Positions 16,666-25,302 of a stretch of 64,000 nt of DNA are shown here, piece after piece. Where the stretch lies: the NCBI RefSeq assembly GCF_015163075.1, contig NZ_JADDXU010000002.1, positions 372,001-436,000 of the forward strand, read 5' to 3'. The DNA is from Streptomyces justiciae (GTDB lineage: Bacteria > Actinomycetota > Actinomycetes > Streptomycetales > Streptomycetaceae). The stretch's first letter is position 1. Each line of letters begins with the position of its first letter. The position numbers and the translations under genes were made by a program. The notes below the pieces were generated by a model. The model was not told where the DNA came from. It was given only the letters and a program-made list of their open reading frames with translations, and made no database searches.

Positions 16666-18135
16666 CTAGGCCACCGAGATGTCCACCGGCGGACGCAGCT
16701 TCGCCGCTGCGGCCAGGGCCTCGTGGGCGGGGTGCGTGTCGAAGGCGTCCAACAGGGCCTTGTCCGCCGGGTGTTCGGCTGCCGGGTAGGCGATCTGCTC
16801 GTACGCGGCCTGGAAGCGGGGGCCCCAGCGGCGGGCGCCGAGGCGGGCCGTGCGGGAGCAGTTGTCGACCATGTGGGCCACGTCGCGGGCGTGCATGTAG
16901 GGCAGCAGGGAGTCGACGGCCTCGATGACGGACTCGTTGACGATCTCGGACCAGGGGTGGCCGCGGTCGGCGAACTCGTCGATCTGGGCGGTCATGGTGG
17001 CGACGAAGACACCTGCCGTGAACGGGTCGACGGGCAGCTCACGCGTTCCGCGCCGCGCCCGCACCCGCTCCGCGACGGACCACATAGGGGAGCCGCCGAT
17101 CTCGCTCATCGGGCGGGCGCCCAGGCGGCGTTCGGCGAGGATCACGCTGCGCAGCTCGGTACCGTCGGCGACCTCGTCGTAGATCTCGGCGACGATCTCG
17201 CGGGCGGGGGCGTATGTCGCGGTGTACGCGCGGTCGAAGACGTCCCGCGCGGACGGGGTGAGACCCTCGCGGACCGCCCTCATCCCGGACCGGGAGATCG
17301 TGCGGGCGATCGGGCCGGTCACGTTCTCGCAGGAGCGTTCGTACGCCGTCACCTCGTCGTCCCCGGCGAGGCGGTAGCGCGTGAACAGGGTCTCGACGAT
17401 GCCGTGGACGGCGCCGAGCAGGATCGCGCGTTCGCCCACGATGTCCGAGCGGTACTCGCTGTCGAGGGTGGTGCGGAAGGTGTACGGCGACCCGAGCCCG
17501 ACCGACCAGCCCAGGGCGAGGTCGGCGGCCCGGCCGTCCGGGTCGGCGTGGACCGCGTAACTGCTGTTGATCCCGGCACCATTGATCTCCGCGCCCTGCC
17601 GGTACAGCCGTCGTACGGAGTCGCCCATGCCCTTGGGGCAGACGGCGATCACCGGGTGCCCGGGCGGGAAGTCGCCGCCGGTCTCCCGGAGGTGCCCGAG
17701 CAGGAAGCCGTGCGAGAGGCCGATGGCGGCTCCCGGCTTCAACACCGCGAAGATCTCGGTGTGATGGGCGGCCAGTGCCGCGTCGGCGATCAGCAGGATC
17801 ACCAGGTCACTGTCGGCGGCGACGGCGAGCCAGTCGCCGAGCGTGCCGTCCTCCTCGGTGAAGCCGTGGGTACGGGCGTCGGCGACCGACGCCGATCCGG
17901 GGCGCAGTCCCACAGCCACGGTGATGTCGGTGCCGGCGAGGGAGTCACGCAGGTTGAGGGCCTGGGCGCGGCCCTGCGGGCCCCAGCCGAGGACACCGAT
18001 GCGGCGCACGCCGGCGAAGGCCTGCGGCAGCAGCGGGAACAGATGCCGGCCGCCGCGCAGGATGGTCTCCGTGCCGCCGGGCACGTCCATCGTCTCGAGG
18101 CTGAAGACACGGGAGGTGTGCGTGGTCGAGGTCAT
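16666..18135 (-). CDS. ilvC: Ketol-acid reductoisomerase, class II (long form)
   Basis: A 489-residue enzyme, against about 330 for the class I form usual in Streptomyces. The NADPH motif is VLGWGPQGRAQALNLRDSL (about residues 46-64). CPKGMGDSVRRLY, the metal-binding DSEYRSDIVGERAILLGAVHG and the C-terminal MVDNCSRTARLGARRWGPRF are as in plant and enterobacterial class II enzymes. It converts acetolactate or acetohydroxybutyrate in valine/isoleucine synthesis. The ATG at 18135 has no good ribosome site. It is divergent from a LysR protein that resembles E. coli IlvY, the activator of ilvC. It is probably a second, inducible copy acquired or retained beside the class I gene expected elsewhere in the genome. 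Confidence 0.88.
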   Translation of the reverse strand: MTSTTHTSRVFSLETMDVPGGTETILRGGRHLFPLLPQAFAGVRRIGVLGWGPQGRAQALNLRDSLAGTDITVAVGLRPGSASVADARTHGFTEEDGTLGDWLAVAADSDLVILLIADAALAAHHTEIFAVLKPGAAIGLSHGFLLGHLRETGGDFPPGHPVIAVCPKGMGDSVRRLYRQGAEINGAGINSSYAVHADPDGRAADLALGWSVGLGSPYTFRTTLDSEYRSDIVGERAILLGAVHGIVETLFTRYRLAGDDEVTAYERSCENVTGPIARTISRSGMRAVREGLTPSARDVFDRAYTATYAPAREIVAEIYDEVADGTELRSVILAERRLGARPMSEIGGSPMWSVAERVRARRGTRELPVDPFTAGVFVATMTAQIDEFADRGHPWSEIVNESVIEAVDSLLPYMHARDVAHMVDNCSRTARLGARRWGPRFQAAYEQIAYPAAEHPADKALLDAFDTHPAHEALAAAAKLRPPVDISVA

Positions 18136-18161
18136 GGTCGAGTTGTAGGCTCGGGGCGAGC

Positions 18162-18178
18162 GTTGCGGCAAGCGCAAC
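18162..18178. promoter_or_regulatory. Inverted-repeat operator between ilvC and ilvY
   Basis: GTTGCGGCAAGCGCAAC is a perfect inverted repeat (TTGCG-GCAAG-CGCAA, 18163-18177) in the short divergent gap. It has the T-N11-A form expected for a LysR site, so IlvY binding is likely. The half-sites equal those of the betaine block repeats at 1204 and 4895, which may be coincidence. Confidence 0.55.
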
Positions 18179-18220
18179 CTGTGCAGCGCCCTCTTGCGGG
18201 ATATGAAAGGTGCAGGTGAG

Positions 18221-19075
18221 CTGGTGCGTGATGACCATCGGGAGCTGCGTCTTTTTCTGCATCTGGCGCAGTCGCTGAACTTCGGGCGGACGAGTCTGGA
18301 TTGCCATGTCAGTCCGGCGACGCTGACGCGGACCGTGCAGCGGCTTGAGGCGGATCTGGGGCACCGGCTGTTCGAACGGGGGCCGCGCGGGGTGTCGCTG
18401 ACGGCCGAAGGGCACCGGTTCCGTGAATACGCCGTCCAGGCACTGGAGTTGTGGCGCTCCTACCGCGAGGAGCATCCCGACCCGGCCGAACTGACCGGCC
18501 GGCTGGCCGTGTTCGCCACGGTGACGGCCTGCCAGGCGCTGCTCCCCGACCTGTTGGCCCCGTTCCGGGTCGCCCACCCCCAGGTACGGCTCGACCTGCG
18601 CACCGGCGACGCGGCGGCGGCGCTGGCCCGGCTCGACGAGGGCGAGGTCGACGTCGCCGTGGCGGGCATCCCGGCGCGGCTGCCGGAGCCGCTGGTCGGG
18701 CGGACGGTCGCGGTGACCGAGCTGGTCCTGGTCACCGCCCGGGACCGGCCCGACCCCGGCCTCGACGGGCCCTTCGTCCTCCCCCACCGCGGGCTCGTCC
18801 GGGACGCCGCCGACCGCTGGTTCCGCGCCCGCGGCACCACGCCCGAGGTCGCCTGCGAACCGGACGGCCACGAAGGACTGTTGACGCTGGTCGCGCTCGG
18901 CTGCGGTACGGGGGTGGTGCCGCGGCTGGTGCTGGAGCACAGTGCGGTGCGGGAACGGCTGGCGGTGGTGCCGGCGGACCCGCCGCCCGAGGCGTTCCCG
19001 ATCGGGTTGTGCGTACGGCGGGCCGATCTGCGCAGGACGCTGGTGGCGGCGCTGTGGAGCCTCACGGCGCCTTGA
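18221..19075 (+). CDS. ilvY: LysR-type regulator, IlvY-like
   Basis: A 284-residue LysR regulator. The winged helix-turn-helix (about residues 6-65) reads LRLFLHLAQSLNFGRTSL, CHVSPATLTRTVQRLEADLG, HRLFERGPRGVSLT. The effector domain keeps IlvY-typical stretches: FATVTACQALLPDLLAPFR, LDLRTGDAAAAL, DVAVAGIPARLPEPL, GHEGLLTLVALGCGTGVVP. I chose the GTG at 18221, with AGGTGA upstream and the RDDHRELRLFLHL start that aligns with IlvY; an ATG at 18203 is the alternative. In E. coli IlvY activates ilvC when acetolactate or acetohydroxybutyrate binds. The same divergent layout here supports orthology of role. Confidence 0.85.
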   Translation: MVRDDHRELRLFLHLAQSLNFGRTSLDCHVSPATLTRTVQRLEADLGHRLFERGPRGVSLTAEGHRFREYAVQALELWRSYREEHPDPAELTGRLAVFATVTACQALLPDLLAPFRVAHPQVRLDLRTGDAAAALARLDEGEVDVAVAGIPARLPEPLVGRTVAVTELVLVTARDRPDPGLDGPFVLPHRGLVRDAADRWFRARGTTPEVACEPDGHEGLLTLVALGCGTGVVPRLVLEHSAVRERLAVVPADPPPEAFPIGLCVRRADLRRTLVAALWSLTAP

Positions 19076-19140
19076 AGGTCACCGGTCCGTGAGGTCAACC
19101 GAGGCTCACGACTCCTTGTAGGTCACCGGTCCCTGAGGTC
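19070..19140. repeat. Imperfect 27-base direct repeat at convergent gene ends
   Basis: Copies at 19070-19096 and 19114-19140 differ at two positions and have a period of 44 bases. One copy overlaps the end of ilvY, the other encodes the last residues and stop of the rpiB-like gene. Confidence 0.8.
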
Positions 19141-19572
19141 CAGGCGCCCGATGTGGGCCACGTTCTCCCGGTCCTCCGCGTCCTCACTCGCCTCGGCCGC
19201 GAACCACGCGTCGAGGATCTCCTTCATCAACGGCTCGGACGTCAGGCGCAGGCCGAGGGCGAGGACGTTGGCGTCGTTCCAGCGGCGGGCGCCGTCCGCG
19301 GTGTAGGCGTCGGTGCACAGGGCGGCCCGCACGCCGGGGACCTTGTTCGCGGCGATCGACGCGCCCGTGCCGGTCCAGCAGCACACGACCGCCTGGTCCG
19401 CCGTCCCGGCGGCGACCTCCCGGGCCGCCGCCTCCGAGCACGCGGCCCACTGGGGGTCGGCGCCCGGTTCGAGGGCGCCGTGGGTCGTCACCTCGTGACC
19501 GCGGCTTCGCAGCTCGGCGACGAGGGCGCGCGCCACGGGTTCGTCCATGTCGGAGGAGACTGAGATCCGCAT
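19123..19572 (-). CDS. RpiB/LacA/LacB-family sugar-phosphate isomerase
   Basis: A 149-residue isomerase. The family core CCWTGTGASIAANKVPGVRA (about residues 63-82) keeps the active-site Cys and the phosphate loop, followed by ARRWNDANVLALGLR. The enzyme type interconverts aldose and ketose phosphates (ribose 5-phosphate or galactose 6-phosphate). The N-terminus MRISVSSDMDEPVARALV lacks the usual GxDHxG loop and has SSDMDE instead. Ribosome site is weak. It stands alone between ilvY and the SDR gene, so no pathway can be assigned from context. Confidence 0.85.
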   Translation of the reverse strand: MRISVSSDMDEPVARALVAELRSRGHEVTTHGALEPGADPQWAACSEAAAREVAAGTADQAVVCCWTGTGASIAANKVPGVRAALCTDAYTADGARRWNDANVLALGLRLTSEPLMKEILDAWFAAEASEDAEDRENVAHIGRLDLRDR

Positions 19573-19591
19573 GGTCGCGAGCCTACGCGGC

Positions 19592-20299
19592 TCACCAGGG
19601 CAGGGAGCCCTTGGCGTCGAAGTAGCCGCCGGTCGGGCCGTCCGGGGGTGTCTGGGCCATGCGGACGATGATCTCGGCGCCTTCCTCGACGCTCTGGGTG
19701 CCGGTGCGGCCGTTGAGGTCCGTCGCGGTGAAGCCCGGTTCGACGGCGTTGATCCGCATCCCGGGGAACGCCTTCGCGTACTGCACGGTGACCATGTTGA
19801 CCGCGGTCTTGGAGGACGGGTAGGCGATGGCCGGGTAGAAGTGGGCCGGCGAGTCCGGGTCCGACAGTCCGGTCAGGGAGGCCAGGCCGCTGCTCACGTT
19901 CACCACGACGGGCGCCGTGGACCGCTGGAGCAGCGGGAGGAAGGCGTGGGTGACGCGGACGACGCCGAAGACGTTGGTCTCGAACACCGTGCGCATCTCG
20001 TCGGCGGTGGTGTCGGCGGCGGTCGGGATGGCGTTGTCCGGGCCGCGTACCTCGATGCCGGCGTTGTTGACCAGGACGTCCAGGCCGCCCTCGGCCTCGA
20101 CGGTCTTCGCGGCGGCCTGGACTGAGGCGTCGTCGGTGACGTCGAGCTGGACGAAGCGGGCGCCGAGCTGTTCGGCGGCACGGCGGCCGCGTTCGGTGTC
20201 GCGGGCGCCGATGTAGACGGTGTGACCTGCGGCGATGAGCTGTCGGGCGGTCTCGAGGCCGAGACCCTTGTTGGCTCCGGTGATGAGTGTGGTGGTCAT
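19592..20299 (-). CDS. Short-chain dehydrogenase/reductase
   Basis: A 235-residue classical SDR. Visible are the NAD(P) motif TLITGANKGLGLETAR (residues 4-19), the NNAG motif (LVNNAGIEV), the catalytic Ser in VVNVSSGLASL and the YPSSK catalytic Tyr-Lys pair, then PGFTATDLNG. The ATG at 20299 is 101 bases from a divergent XRE regulator, a pairing common in Streptomyces in which the regulator controls the SDR. Substrate unknown. Confidence 0.92.
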   Translation of the reverse strand: MTTTLITGANKGLGLETARQLIAAGHTVYIGARDTERGRRAAEQLGARFVQLDVTDDASVQAAAKTVEAEGGLDVLVNNAGIEVRGPDNAIPTAADTTADEMRTVFETNVFGVVRVTHAFLPLLQRSTAPVVVNVSSGLASLTGLSDPDSPAHFYPAIAYPSSKTAVNMVTVQYAKAFPGMRINAVEPGFTATDLNGRTGTQSVEEGAEIIVRMAQTPPDGPTGGYFDAKGSLPW

Positions 20300-20400
20300 G
20301 GCTCCACGGTCCCGCCGGGGCTGCGGGACAGCCAGAAGACCCTTCTTCCTGGGACTCGCAGTACCAGGCACGGGCCTGACCCAAGCGGTTCACTGGAGGA

Positions 20401-21240
20401 ATGACGACGACGGAACTGGGGCAGGCGCTGCGCCGCTGGCGGGACCGGGTCGCGCCGCAGACCGCGGGGCTGCCGGCCGGCGGTCAGCGGCGGGCGGCGG
20501 GGCTGCGACGCGAGGAGCTGGCGCTGCTGGCGGGGATCTCGGTCGACTACGTCACCCGGCTCGAACAGGGCCGGGCGGCGAACCCGTCCGGGCAGGTCGT
20601 CGAGGCACTGGCCCGGGCGCTGCGCCTGTCGGGGGACGAGCGGGCGTATCTGTTCCGGCTGGCGGGGCTGGTGCCGCCGGGGCCGGAGACGGTGCCCGGG
20701 TATCTCACGCCGAGCGTGCAGCGGCTGCTGGACCGGCTGGTGGACACGCCGGTCGGGGTGTCCGACGCGGCGATGACGCTGCTGATGGCCAACCCGATGT
20801 ACGCGGCGCTGATGGGCGATCAGTCGGGCTTGCGCGGCTTCGAGCGCAACGGGGTGTGGCGCAACTTCATGGGTGCGCCGACCCGGGTCCGGCACACCCC
20901 GGAGGAGCGGCGCGCCTTCGAGGTCGGAATGGTCGCGGAGCTGCGGGCGACGTACGGCCGGTATCCCGCCGACCGGCAACTGCGGCGGCTGGTCGCGGAG
21001 TTGAAGGCGGGCAGTGAGCGGTTCGGCGAACTGTGGGACGCGGGGGTCGTCGGCCGGCTGGAGGGTTCGCGCAAGACGATCGAGCATCCCCACGTGGGGC
21101 TGCTGACGTTGGACTGCGATCTGCTCCGGGTGGAGGGCAACGACCTGCACATCTTGGTGTATTCGGCGGAGCCGGGCACCGAAGAGGCCGAGAAGCTGGC
21201 GCTGCTCTCCGTCCTCGGTACGCAGTCACTGGTGGGCTAG
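20401..21240 (+). CDS. XRE-family regulator with MmyB-like C-terminal domain
   Basis: A 279-residue regulator. A helix-turn-helix spans about residues 32-85 (GLRREELALLAGISVDYVTRLEQG, shown here only by its ends GLRREELA and RLEQG). The rest matches the MmyB-like ligand-binding domain, ending with the typical ILVYSAEPGT segment. GGAGGA lies directly before the ATG. It is divergent from the SDR gene and probably represses it; an imperfect dyad (CCAGAAG with CTTCCTGG, 20332-20352) lies between them. Confidence 0.9.
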   Translation: MTTTELGQALRRWRDRVAPQTAGLPAGGQRRAAGLRREELALLAGISVDYVTRLEQGRAANPSGQVVEALARALRLSGDERAYLFRLAGLVPPGPETVPGYLTPSVQRLLDRLVDTPVGVSDAAMTLLMANPMYAALMGDQSGLRGFERNGVWRNFMGAPTRVRHTPEERRAFEVGMVAELRATYGRYPADRQLRRLVAELKAGSERFGELWDAGVVGRLEGSRKTIEHPHVGLLTLDCDLLRVEGNDLHILVYSAEPGTEEAEKLALLSVLGTQSLVG

Positions 21241-21286
21241 GGCCTGTCTGGCGTCGCGGGGCAGACGGGAATTGTCAGGCAGGCCC
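21240..21286. terminator. Bidirectional terminator-like hairpin
   Basis: GGGCCTGTCTG (21240-21250) pairs with CAGGCAGGCCC (21276-21286) with one mismatch, and a smaller GTCTG/CAGAC pair lies inside. It sits at the convergent junction of the XRE and ROK genes and could end transcription from both sides. Confidence 0.6.
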
Positions 21287-22519
21287 CAGGGCCCTGAGCG
21301 GGTCGTCCAGCACCGGCTGCCATGCCAGCTCGGCCGCGCCGACCAGGCTGTTGTGGTCCAGGGTGCACGCGAGGATCGGGACTCCGCCGCTCTGCCCCCA
21401 CAGGCTGCGGTCGGCGACTACCGCGCGCAGCCGGTCGGGGTCGGCGGCGAGGAGGGTGCGGTGCAGGCCGCCGAGGATGATGCGGTCGGGGTTGAGGATG
21501 TTCACCAGCCCGGCCAGGCCCAGTCCCAGGCGGTCGATGAGGGTCTCGGCGGCGGTGCGGACGGTGGGGTCGTCGTAGTGGTCGCGGATCAGTTCGTTGG
21601 CCTGCTGGAGCAGCGACACCACGGGGCCCGGCTCGCGCCCGGCGGCCGTGAGGAGGGCGAGCGGGTCGGCCTCGACGTCGAGGCAGCCGCGGCTGCCGCA
21701 GTGGCAGGGGCGGCCCTCGGGGTTGACGGTGAGGTGGCCGACCTCCAGGGCTAGGCCCGAACTGCCCGTGTGCAGACGGCCGTCGAGGACGAGCGCGCCG
21801 CCGACGCCCCGGTGTCCGGTGGCCACGCAGAGCAGGTCGCGGGCGCCGCGTCCGGCGCCGTGCCGGTGCTCGGCGAGTGCGGCGAGGTTGACGTCGTTGC
21901 CCGCGAACGCCGGTCCGGTGATGCCGGCGGCGCGCACGCACTCGGCGAAGATCCGGCGGACGGGGGCGCCGACGGGCCAGGCCAGATGGAGCGGGTTGAG
22001 GGCGGTGCCGTCGGGTTCGGCGACCGCGGACGGCACGGCGAGACCGGCGCCGACGCAGTGGCGGCCGGTGGTGCGCAGCAGCTCGGCGCCTGCCTCGACG
22101 ACCGAGCCGATGATCTTCGCCGGGTCGGCGTCGACGGTCTCGCGGGCGGGCGCGGTCGCGGCGATACGGCCACCGAGCCCGACCAGCGCCGCGCGGAACC
22201 CGTCGGCGTGCACCTGGGCGGCGAGGACGACGGGCCCGTCCTCGGCGACCGCGAGCCGGTGCGAGGGCCGGCCCTGGGAACCCGCGGCGGCGCCGGGCCG
22301 GGCGTCCACCCTGATCAGGCCGAGCGCCTCCAGCTCGGCGGCGACGGCTCCGGCCGTGGCCCGTGTCACGCCGAGTTCGGCGGTGAGCACGGCCCGGGTC
22401 GGGGCGCGTCCGGTGTGCACGAGCTCCAGTGCGGGCCCGAGCGCGCCGCGCCCCCGGTCCAACCGCGTCCTCGAGGTGGTCCCTTCCCCCGCCGGCCGGG
22501 GGTCCGCGTTGCCGCTCAT
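21275..22519 (-). CDS. ROK-family transcriptional regulator
   Basis: A 414-residue ROK protein with an N-terminal winged helix (about residues 30-75, TRAVLTAELGVTRATAGAV), so a regulator rather than a free sugar kinase. The zinc motif CHCGSRGCLD (about residues 247-256) and GNDVNLAALAEHRHG with the catalytic-type Asp are present. The ATP-binding DxGxT loop is replaced (LAAQVHADGFRAALVGLGG), so kinase activity is unlikely. Such NagC/XylR-type proteins respond to sugars or sugar phosphates. The neighbours give no clear target, although an amino-sugar module lies 2 kb away. Confidence 0.9.
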   Translation of the reverse strand: MSGNADPRPAGEGTTSRTRLDRGRGALGPALELVHTGRAPTRAVLTAELGVTRATAGAVAAELEALGLIRVDARPGAAAGSQGRPSHRLAVAEDGPVVLAAQVHADGFRAALVGLGGRIAATAPARETVDADPAKIIGSVVEAGAELLRTTGRHCVGAGLAVPSAVAEPDGTALNPLHLAWPVGAPVRRIFAECVRAAGITGPAFAGNDVNLAALAEHRHGAGRGARDLLCVATGHRGVGGALVLDGRLHTGSSGLALEVGHLTVNPEGRPCHCGSRGCLDVEADPLALLTAAGREPGPVVSLLQQANELIRDHYDDPTVRTAAETLIDRLGLGLAGLVNILNPDRIILGGLHRTLLAADPDRLRAVVADRSLWGQSGGVPILACTLDHNSLVGAAELAWQPVLDDPLRALGPA

Positions 22520-22555
22520 GAGGGCGAGTCTCCCATGATCCGCAGTGCGGGCGAC

Positions 22556-23206
22556 CTAGCGGCCACTGACTCTGAGCGTGATGTTCAGCCGCCCGGTCAG
22601 CCCCAACTCCGGCGGCGCCGTGCCCGGGTACACCTTCGGCACGCCATGGTAGGCGAGCCGCGCGGGCCCTCCGAACACGAACAGGTCGCCACTGCGCAGT
22701 TCGACGTCCGTATAGGGCCGGGCCCGGGTCTCGGTGTTGCCGAACCGGAAGACACACGTGTCGCCGAGGCTGAAGGACACGACCGGCGCGTCCGACTCCT
22801 CGTCGCTGTCCCGGTGCATGCCCATGCGGGCGTCGCCGTCGTAGAAGTTGATCAGTGCGATGTCGTACGGCGGGGGTGTCGCCCCGAGTGCCTCCCGCGC
22901 CGCGTCACGTCCCAGCTCCCCGAGCCACGCCGGGAACGGCTTCACCGGGGAACCGTCGCCGTCGACGACGGTGCGGGCATAGCCGTACGGGTACCAGTGC
23001 CACCCCAGACACACCTGCCGCGCGGTCATCGTGCCGCCCCCGGGTGTCCGCACCGTCCGCAGCCCGGCCGGCGGACGGGCCCACCCCCGGCAGGCCTCCA
23101 GCAGCTCCCGCTGCCGCCCGGCGTCGAGCCAGTCCGGCACGTGCACCGCGCCCGGCACCACCTCGGCACGGGACCTGGGGAACAGCTCGGCATCCATGGA
23201 CACCAT
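22556..23206 (-). CDS. alkB: AlkB-like Fe(II)/2-oxoglutarate-dependent dioxygenase
   Basis: A 216-residue alkylation-repair dioxygenase. The iron ligands are in MGMHRDSDEES (HxD, about residues 132-134) and LAYHGVPKV (distal His, about residue 185); the 2-oxoglutarate arginine is in GRLNITLRVSGR near the end. It removes methyl adducts from bases in single-stranded DNA or RNA. The ATG at 23206 precedes MDAELF; the third residue Met could also start. It stands on its own between the ROK and methyltransferase genes. Confidence 0.92.
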   Translation of the reverse strand: MVSMDAELFPRSRAEVVPGAVHVPDWLDAGRQRELLEACRGWARPPAGLRTVRTPGGGTMTARQVCLGWHWYPYGYARTVVDGDGSPVKPFPAWLGELGRDAAREALGATPPPYDIALINFYDGDARMGMHRDSDEESDAPVVSFSLGDTCVFRFGNTETRARPYTDVELRSGDLFVFGGPARLAYHGVPKVYPGTAPPELGLTGRLNITLRVSGR

Positions 23207-23310
23207 CGTGCCAAGAAGCCCTTGGCTGCGGCTCCGCCGGCGAGAGTGCGTGCCGGGCGGCGTGGGGGCGTGCCTGGGCCTTTCCCGGGGTCGCTTAGCC
23301 TGGACGCACG

Positions 23311-24450
23311 ATGAACGACCGTATGACGACGCCCTGGGGCGAGCTGACGCTGGCCCGTTTTCCTGAGGACCCGCGTGACCGGCTGCGTGCCTGGGACGCC
23401 TCCGACGAGTATCTGCTGCGGCACCTCCAGGAGGTCCCCCTGTCCGGCACGGTCGTGGTCCTGGGCGACCGGTGGGGCGCGCTGGTCACGGCGCTGGCCG
23501 CGCACGGGCCGACGCAGATCACGGACTCGTACCTGAGCCAGGAGGCGACCCGGGCGAATCTCGTCCGCAACGGTGTCGAGACCGGCGCTGTGCGACTGCT
23601 CACGACGCAGGACCCGCCGCCGGGGCGGATCGACGTGCTGCTGGTGCGGGTGCCGAAGAGCCTGGCGCTGCTGGAGGACCAGCTGCTGCGCCTCGCGCCC
23701 GGGGTGCACGAGGGCACGGTCGTCGTCGGCACCGGCATGGTGAAGGAGATCCACACCTCGACGCTGAAGCTCTTCGAGCGGATCATCGGCCCGACGCGGA
23801 CCTCCCTCGCCGAGAAGAAGGCGCGGCTGATCTTCAGCACCCCGGACGGGTCCGGCGGGAACGCCGCCAACCCGTGGCCGTACCGCTACGCCCTGCCCGA
23901 GGGCGTCGGGCCGGTCTCCGGGCGCACCGTCGTCAACCACGCGGGCGTCTTCTGTGCCGACCGGCTCGACATCGGCACCCGGTTCTTCCTGGGCCATCTG
24001 CCGGACAGCAGGGGCAACCGGCGCGTCGTGGACCTCGGCTGCGGCAACGGAGTCGTCGGTACGGCGGTGGCGCTGGCCAATCCCGAGGCCGAGGTGCTGT
24101 TCGTCGACGAGTCGTTCCAGGCGGTGGCCTCCGCGGAGGCGACGTACAAGGCGAACGGCGTGCCGGGGCATGCCGAGTTCCGGGTCGGGGACGGGCTGAG
24201 CGGGGTGCCGGACGGGAGTGTGGACCTCGTGCTCAACAATCCGCCGTTCCACTCCCACCAGGCCACGACCGACACCACCGCGCGCCGGATGTTCGCGGAC
24301 GCCCGGCGCGCGTTGCGGCCGGGCGGCGAGCTGTGGGTGATCGGCAACCGTCATCTGGGGTACCACGTGACGCTGCGGCGGCTGTTCGGGAACAGCGAAC
24401 TGGTCGCCAGCGACCCGAAGTTCGTGGTGCTCAGGACCGTCAGGAAGTAG
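23311..24450 (+). CDS. RlmG/RsmC-type rRNA guanine-N2 methyltransferase
   Basis: A 379-residue two-domain protein. The N-terminal domain is a degenerate methyltransferase fold; the C-terminal domain has the SAM motif VVDLGCGNGVVGTAVAL (about residues 235-251) and the catalytic NNPPFHSH motif (about residues 309-316) of N2-guanine rRNA methyltransferases. The length and layout fit RlmG (23S rRNA G1835) or RsmC (16S G1207); RlmG is the closer fit. Its 3' end overlaps the convergent aldolase gene by 11 bases. Confidence 0.88.
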   Translation: MNDRMTTPWGELTLARFPEDPRDRLRAWDASDEYLLRHLQEVPLSGTVVVLGDRWGALVTALAAHGPTQITDSYLSQEATRANLVRNGVETGAVRLLTTQDPPPGRIDVLLVRVPKSLALLEDQLLRLAPGVHEGTVVVGTGMVKEIHTSTLKLFERIIGPTRTSLAEKKARLIFSTPDGSGGNAANPWPYRYALPEGVGPVSGRTVVNHAGVFCADRLDIGTRFFLGHLPDSRGNRRVVDLGCGNGVVGTAVALANPEAEVLFVDESFQAVASAEATYKANGVPGHAEFRVGDGLSGVPDGSVDLVLNNPPFHSHQATTDTTARRMFADARRALRPGGELWVIGNRHLGYHVTLRRLFGNSELVASDPKFVVLRTVRK

Positions 24451-25300
24451 CGCGGCCGAGCAGGCGGACGGTGCGCGCCACCTCCCTCGCCATCGCCTCC
24501 CGTCCCACGCCCAGGTGCTTGCGGGCGTCGACCGCCTGGGGGTGGGCGTCGAGGTACTCCCGTACGGCGCCGGTCAGGGCGATGTTGAGGGCGGTGCCGA
24601 TGTTGACCTTGGTGATGCCGCCGGTGACGGCCGCAGTGAGTTCGTCGTCGGGCACGCCGGACGAGCCGTGCAGGACGAGCGGTACGTCGAGCGCCGCGGC
24701 CAGGCGTTTGATGAGGTCGTGGTCGAGGCTCGCGGTGCGGGTCGTCATGGCGTGCGTGCTGCCGACGGCGACCGCGAGGGCGTCCACGCCGGAGTCCGCG
24801 ACGAAGGCGCGGGCCTCGGCGGGGTCGGTGCGGGCGCCGGGGGCGTGGGCGTCCAGCGGCGGTGCGCCGTTCTTGCCGCCGACCTGCCCCAACTCGGCTT
24901 CGATCCACAGGCCTTGGGCGTGCGCCCAGTCGGCCGCGGCGCGGGTGGCGGCGAGGTTCTCGGCGTAGGGCAGCCGGGCGGCGTCGTACATCACGGAGCT
25001 GAATCCGGCGTCCGCCGCCTGCCGCAGCAGGTCGTCGCTCTGGACGTGGTCGAGGTGCAACCCGACGGGTACGGCGGCGCGTTCGGCGACCGCGGCGGCG
25101 GCGCGGGCGAGGGGGTGCAGTCGCCCGAGCCTGAACTTGACGGCGTTCTCGCTGACTTGGAGGACGACGGGGGCGTCCGCCGACTCGGCGCCGGCGACGA
25201 CCGCCTCGACGTGTTCGAGGGTGACGACGTTGAAGGCGGCGACGGCGGAGTGCGCGGCGGCGGCTGCGGCGACCAGTTCGCCGGTGGTGACGAGAGGCAC
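24440..25300 (-). CDS. Class II ketose-bisphosphate aldolase (GatY/KbaY-like)
   Basis: A 286-residue zinc aldolase. The metal ligands are in GLHLDHVQSDD (about residue 78), LHGSSGVPDDEL and NIGTALN, with the family motif EAELGQVGGKNG and the GSTHAMTT segment. The family splits fructose or tagatose 1,6-bisphosphate. GTG at 25300 has AGGAG six bases upstream; the gene starts two bases after the SIS gene stops, so the two form an operon. With the SIS isomerase and divergent DeoR regulator the likely pathway is amino-sugar (galactosamine-type) catabolism via tagatose bisphosphate. Confidence 0.88.
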   Translation of the reverse strand: MPLVTTGELVAAAAAAHSAVAAFNVVTLEHVEAVVAGAESADAPVVLQVSENAVKFRLGRLHPLARAAAAVAERAAVPVGLHLDHVQSDDLLRQAADAGFSSVMYDAARLPYAENLAATRAAADWAHAQGLWIEAELGQVGGKNGAPPLDAHAPGARTDPAEARAFVADSGVDALAVAVGSTHAMTTRTASLDHDLIKRLAAALDVPLVLHGSSGVPDDELTAAVTGGITKVNIGTALNIALTGAVREYLDAHPQAVDARKHLGVGREAMAREVARTVRLLGRATS

Positions 25301-25302
25301 GG

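Noticed and set aside
18163..18177. Assigning the ilvC/ilvY dyad to the IclR regulon because the half-sites are identical to those at 1204 and 4895
   Set aside because: The position and T-N11-A form suit the adjacent LysR protein better, and a 10-base half-site match can occur by chance.
23207..23310. GGCTGCGGCTCCGCCGGC-type hairpin between alkB and the methyltransferase gene
   Set aside because: Short GC-rich hairpin with no terminator position (it lies between divergent starts); too weak to list.
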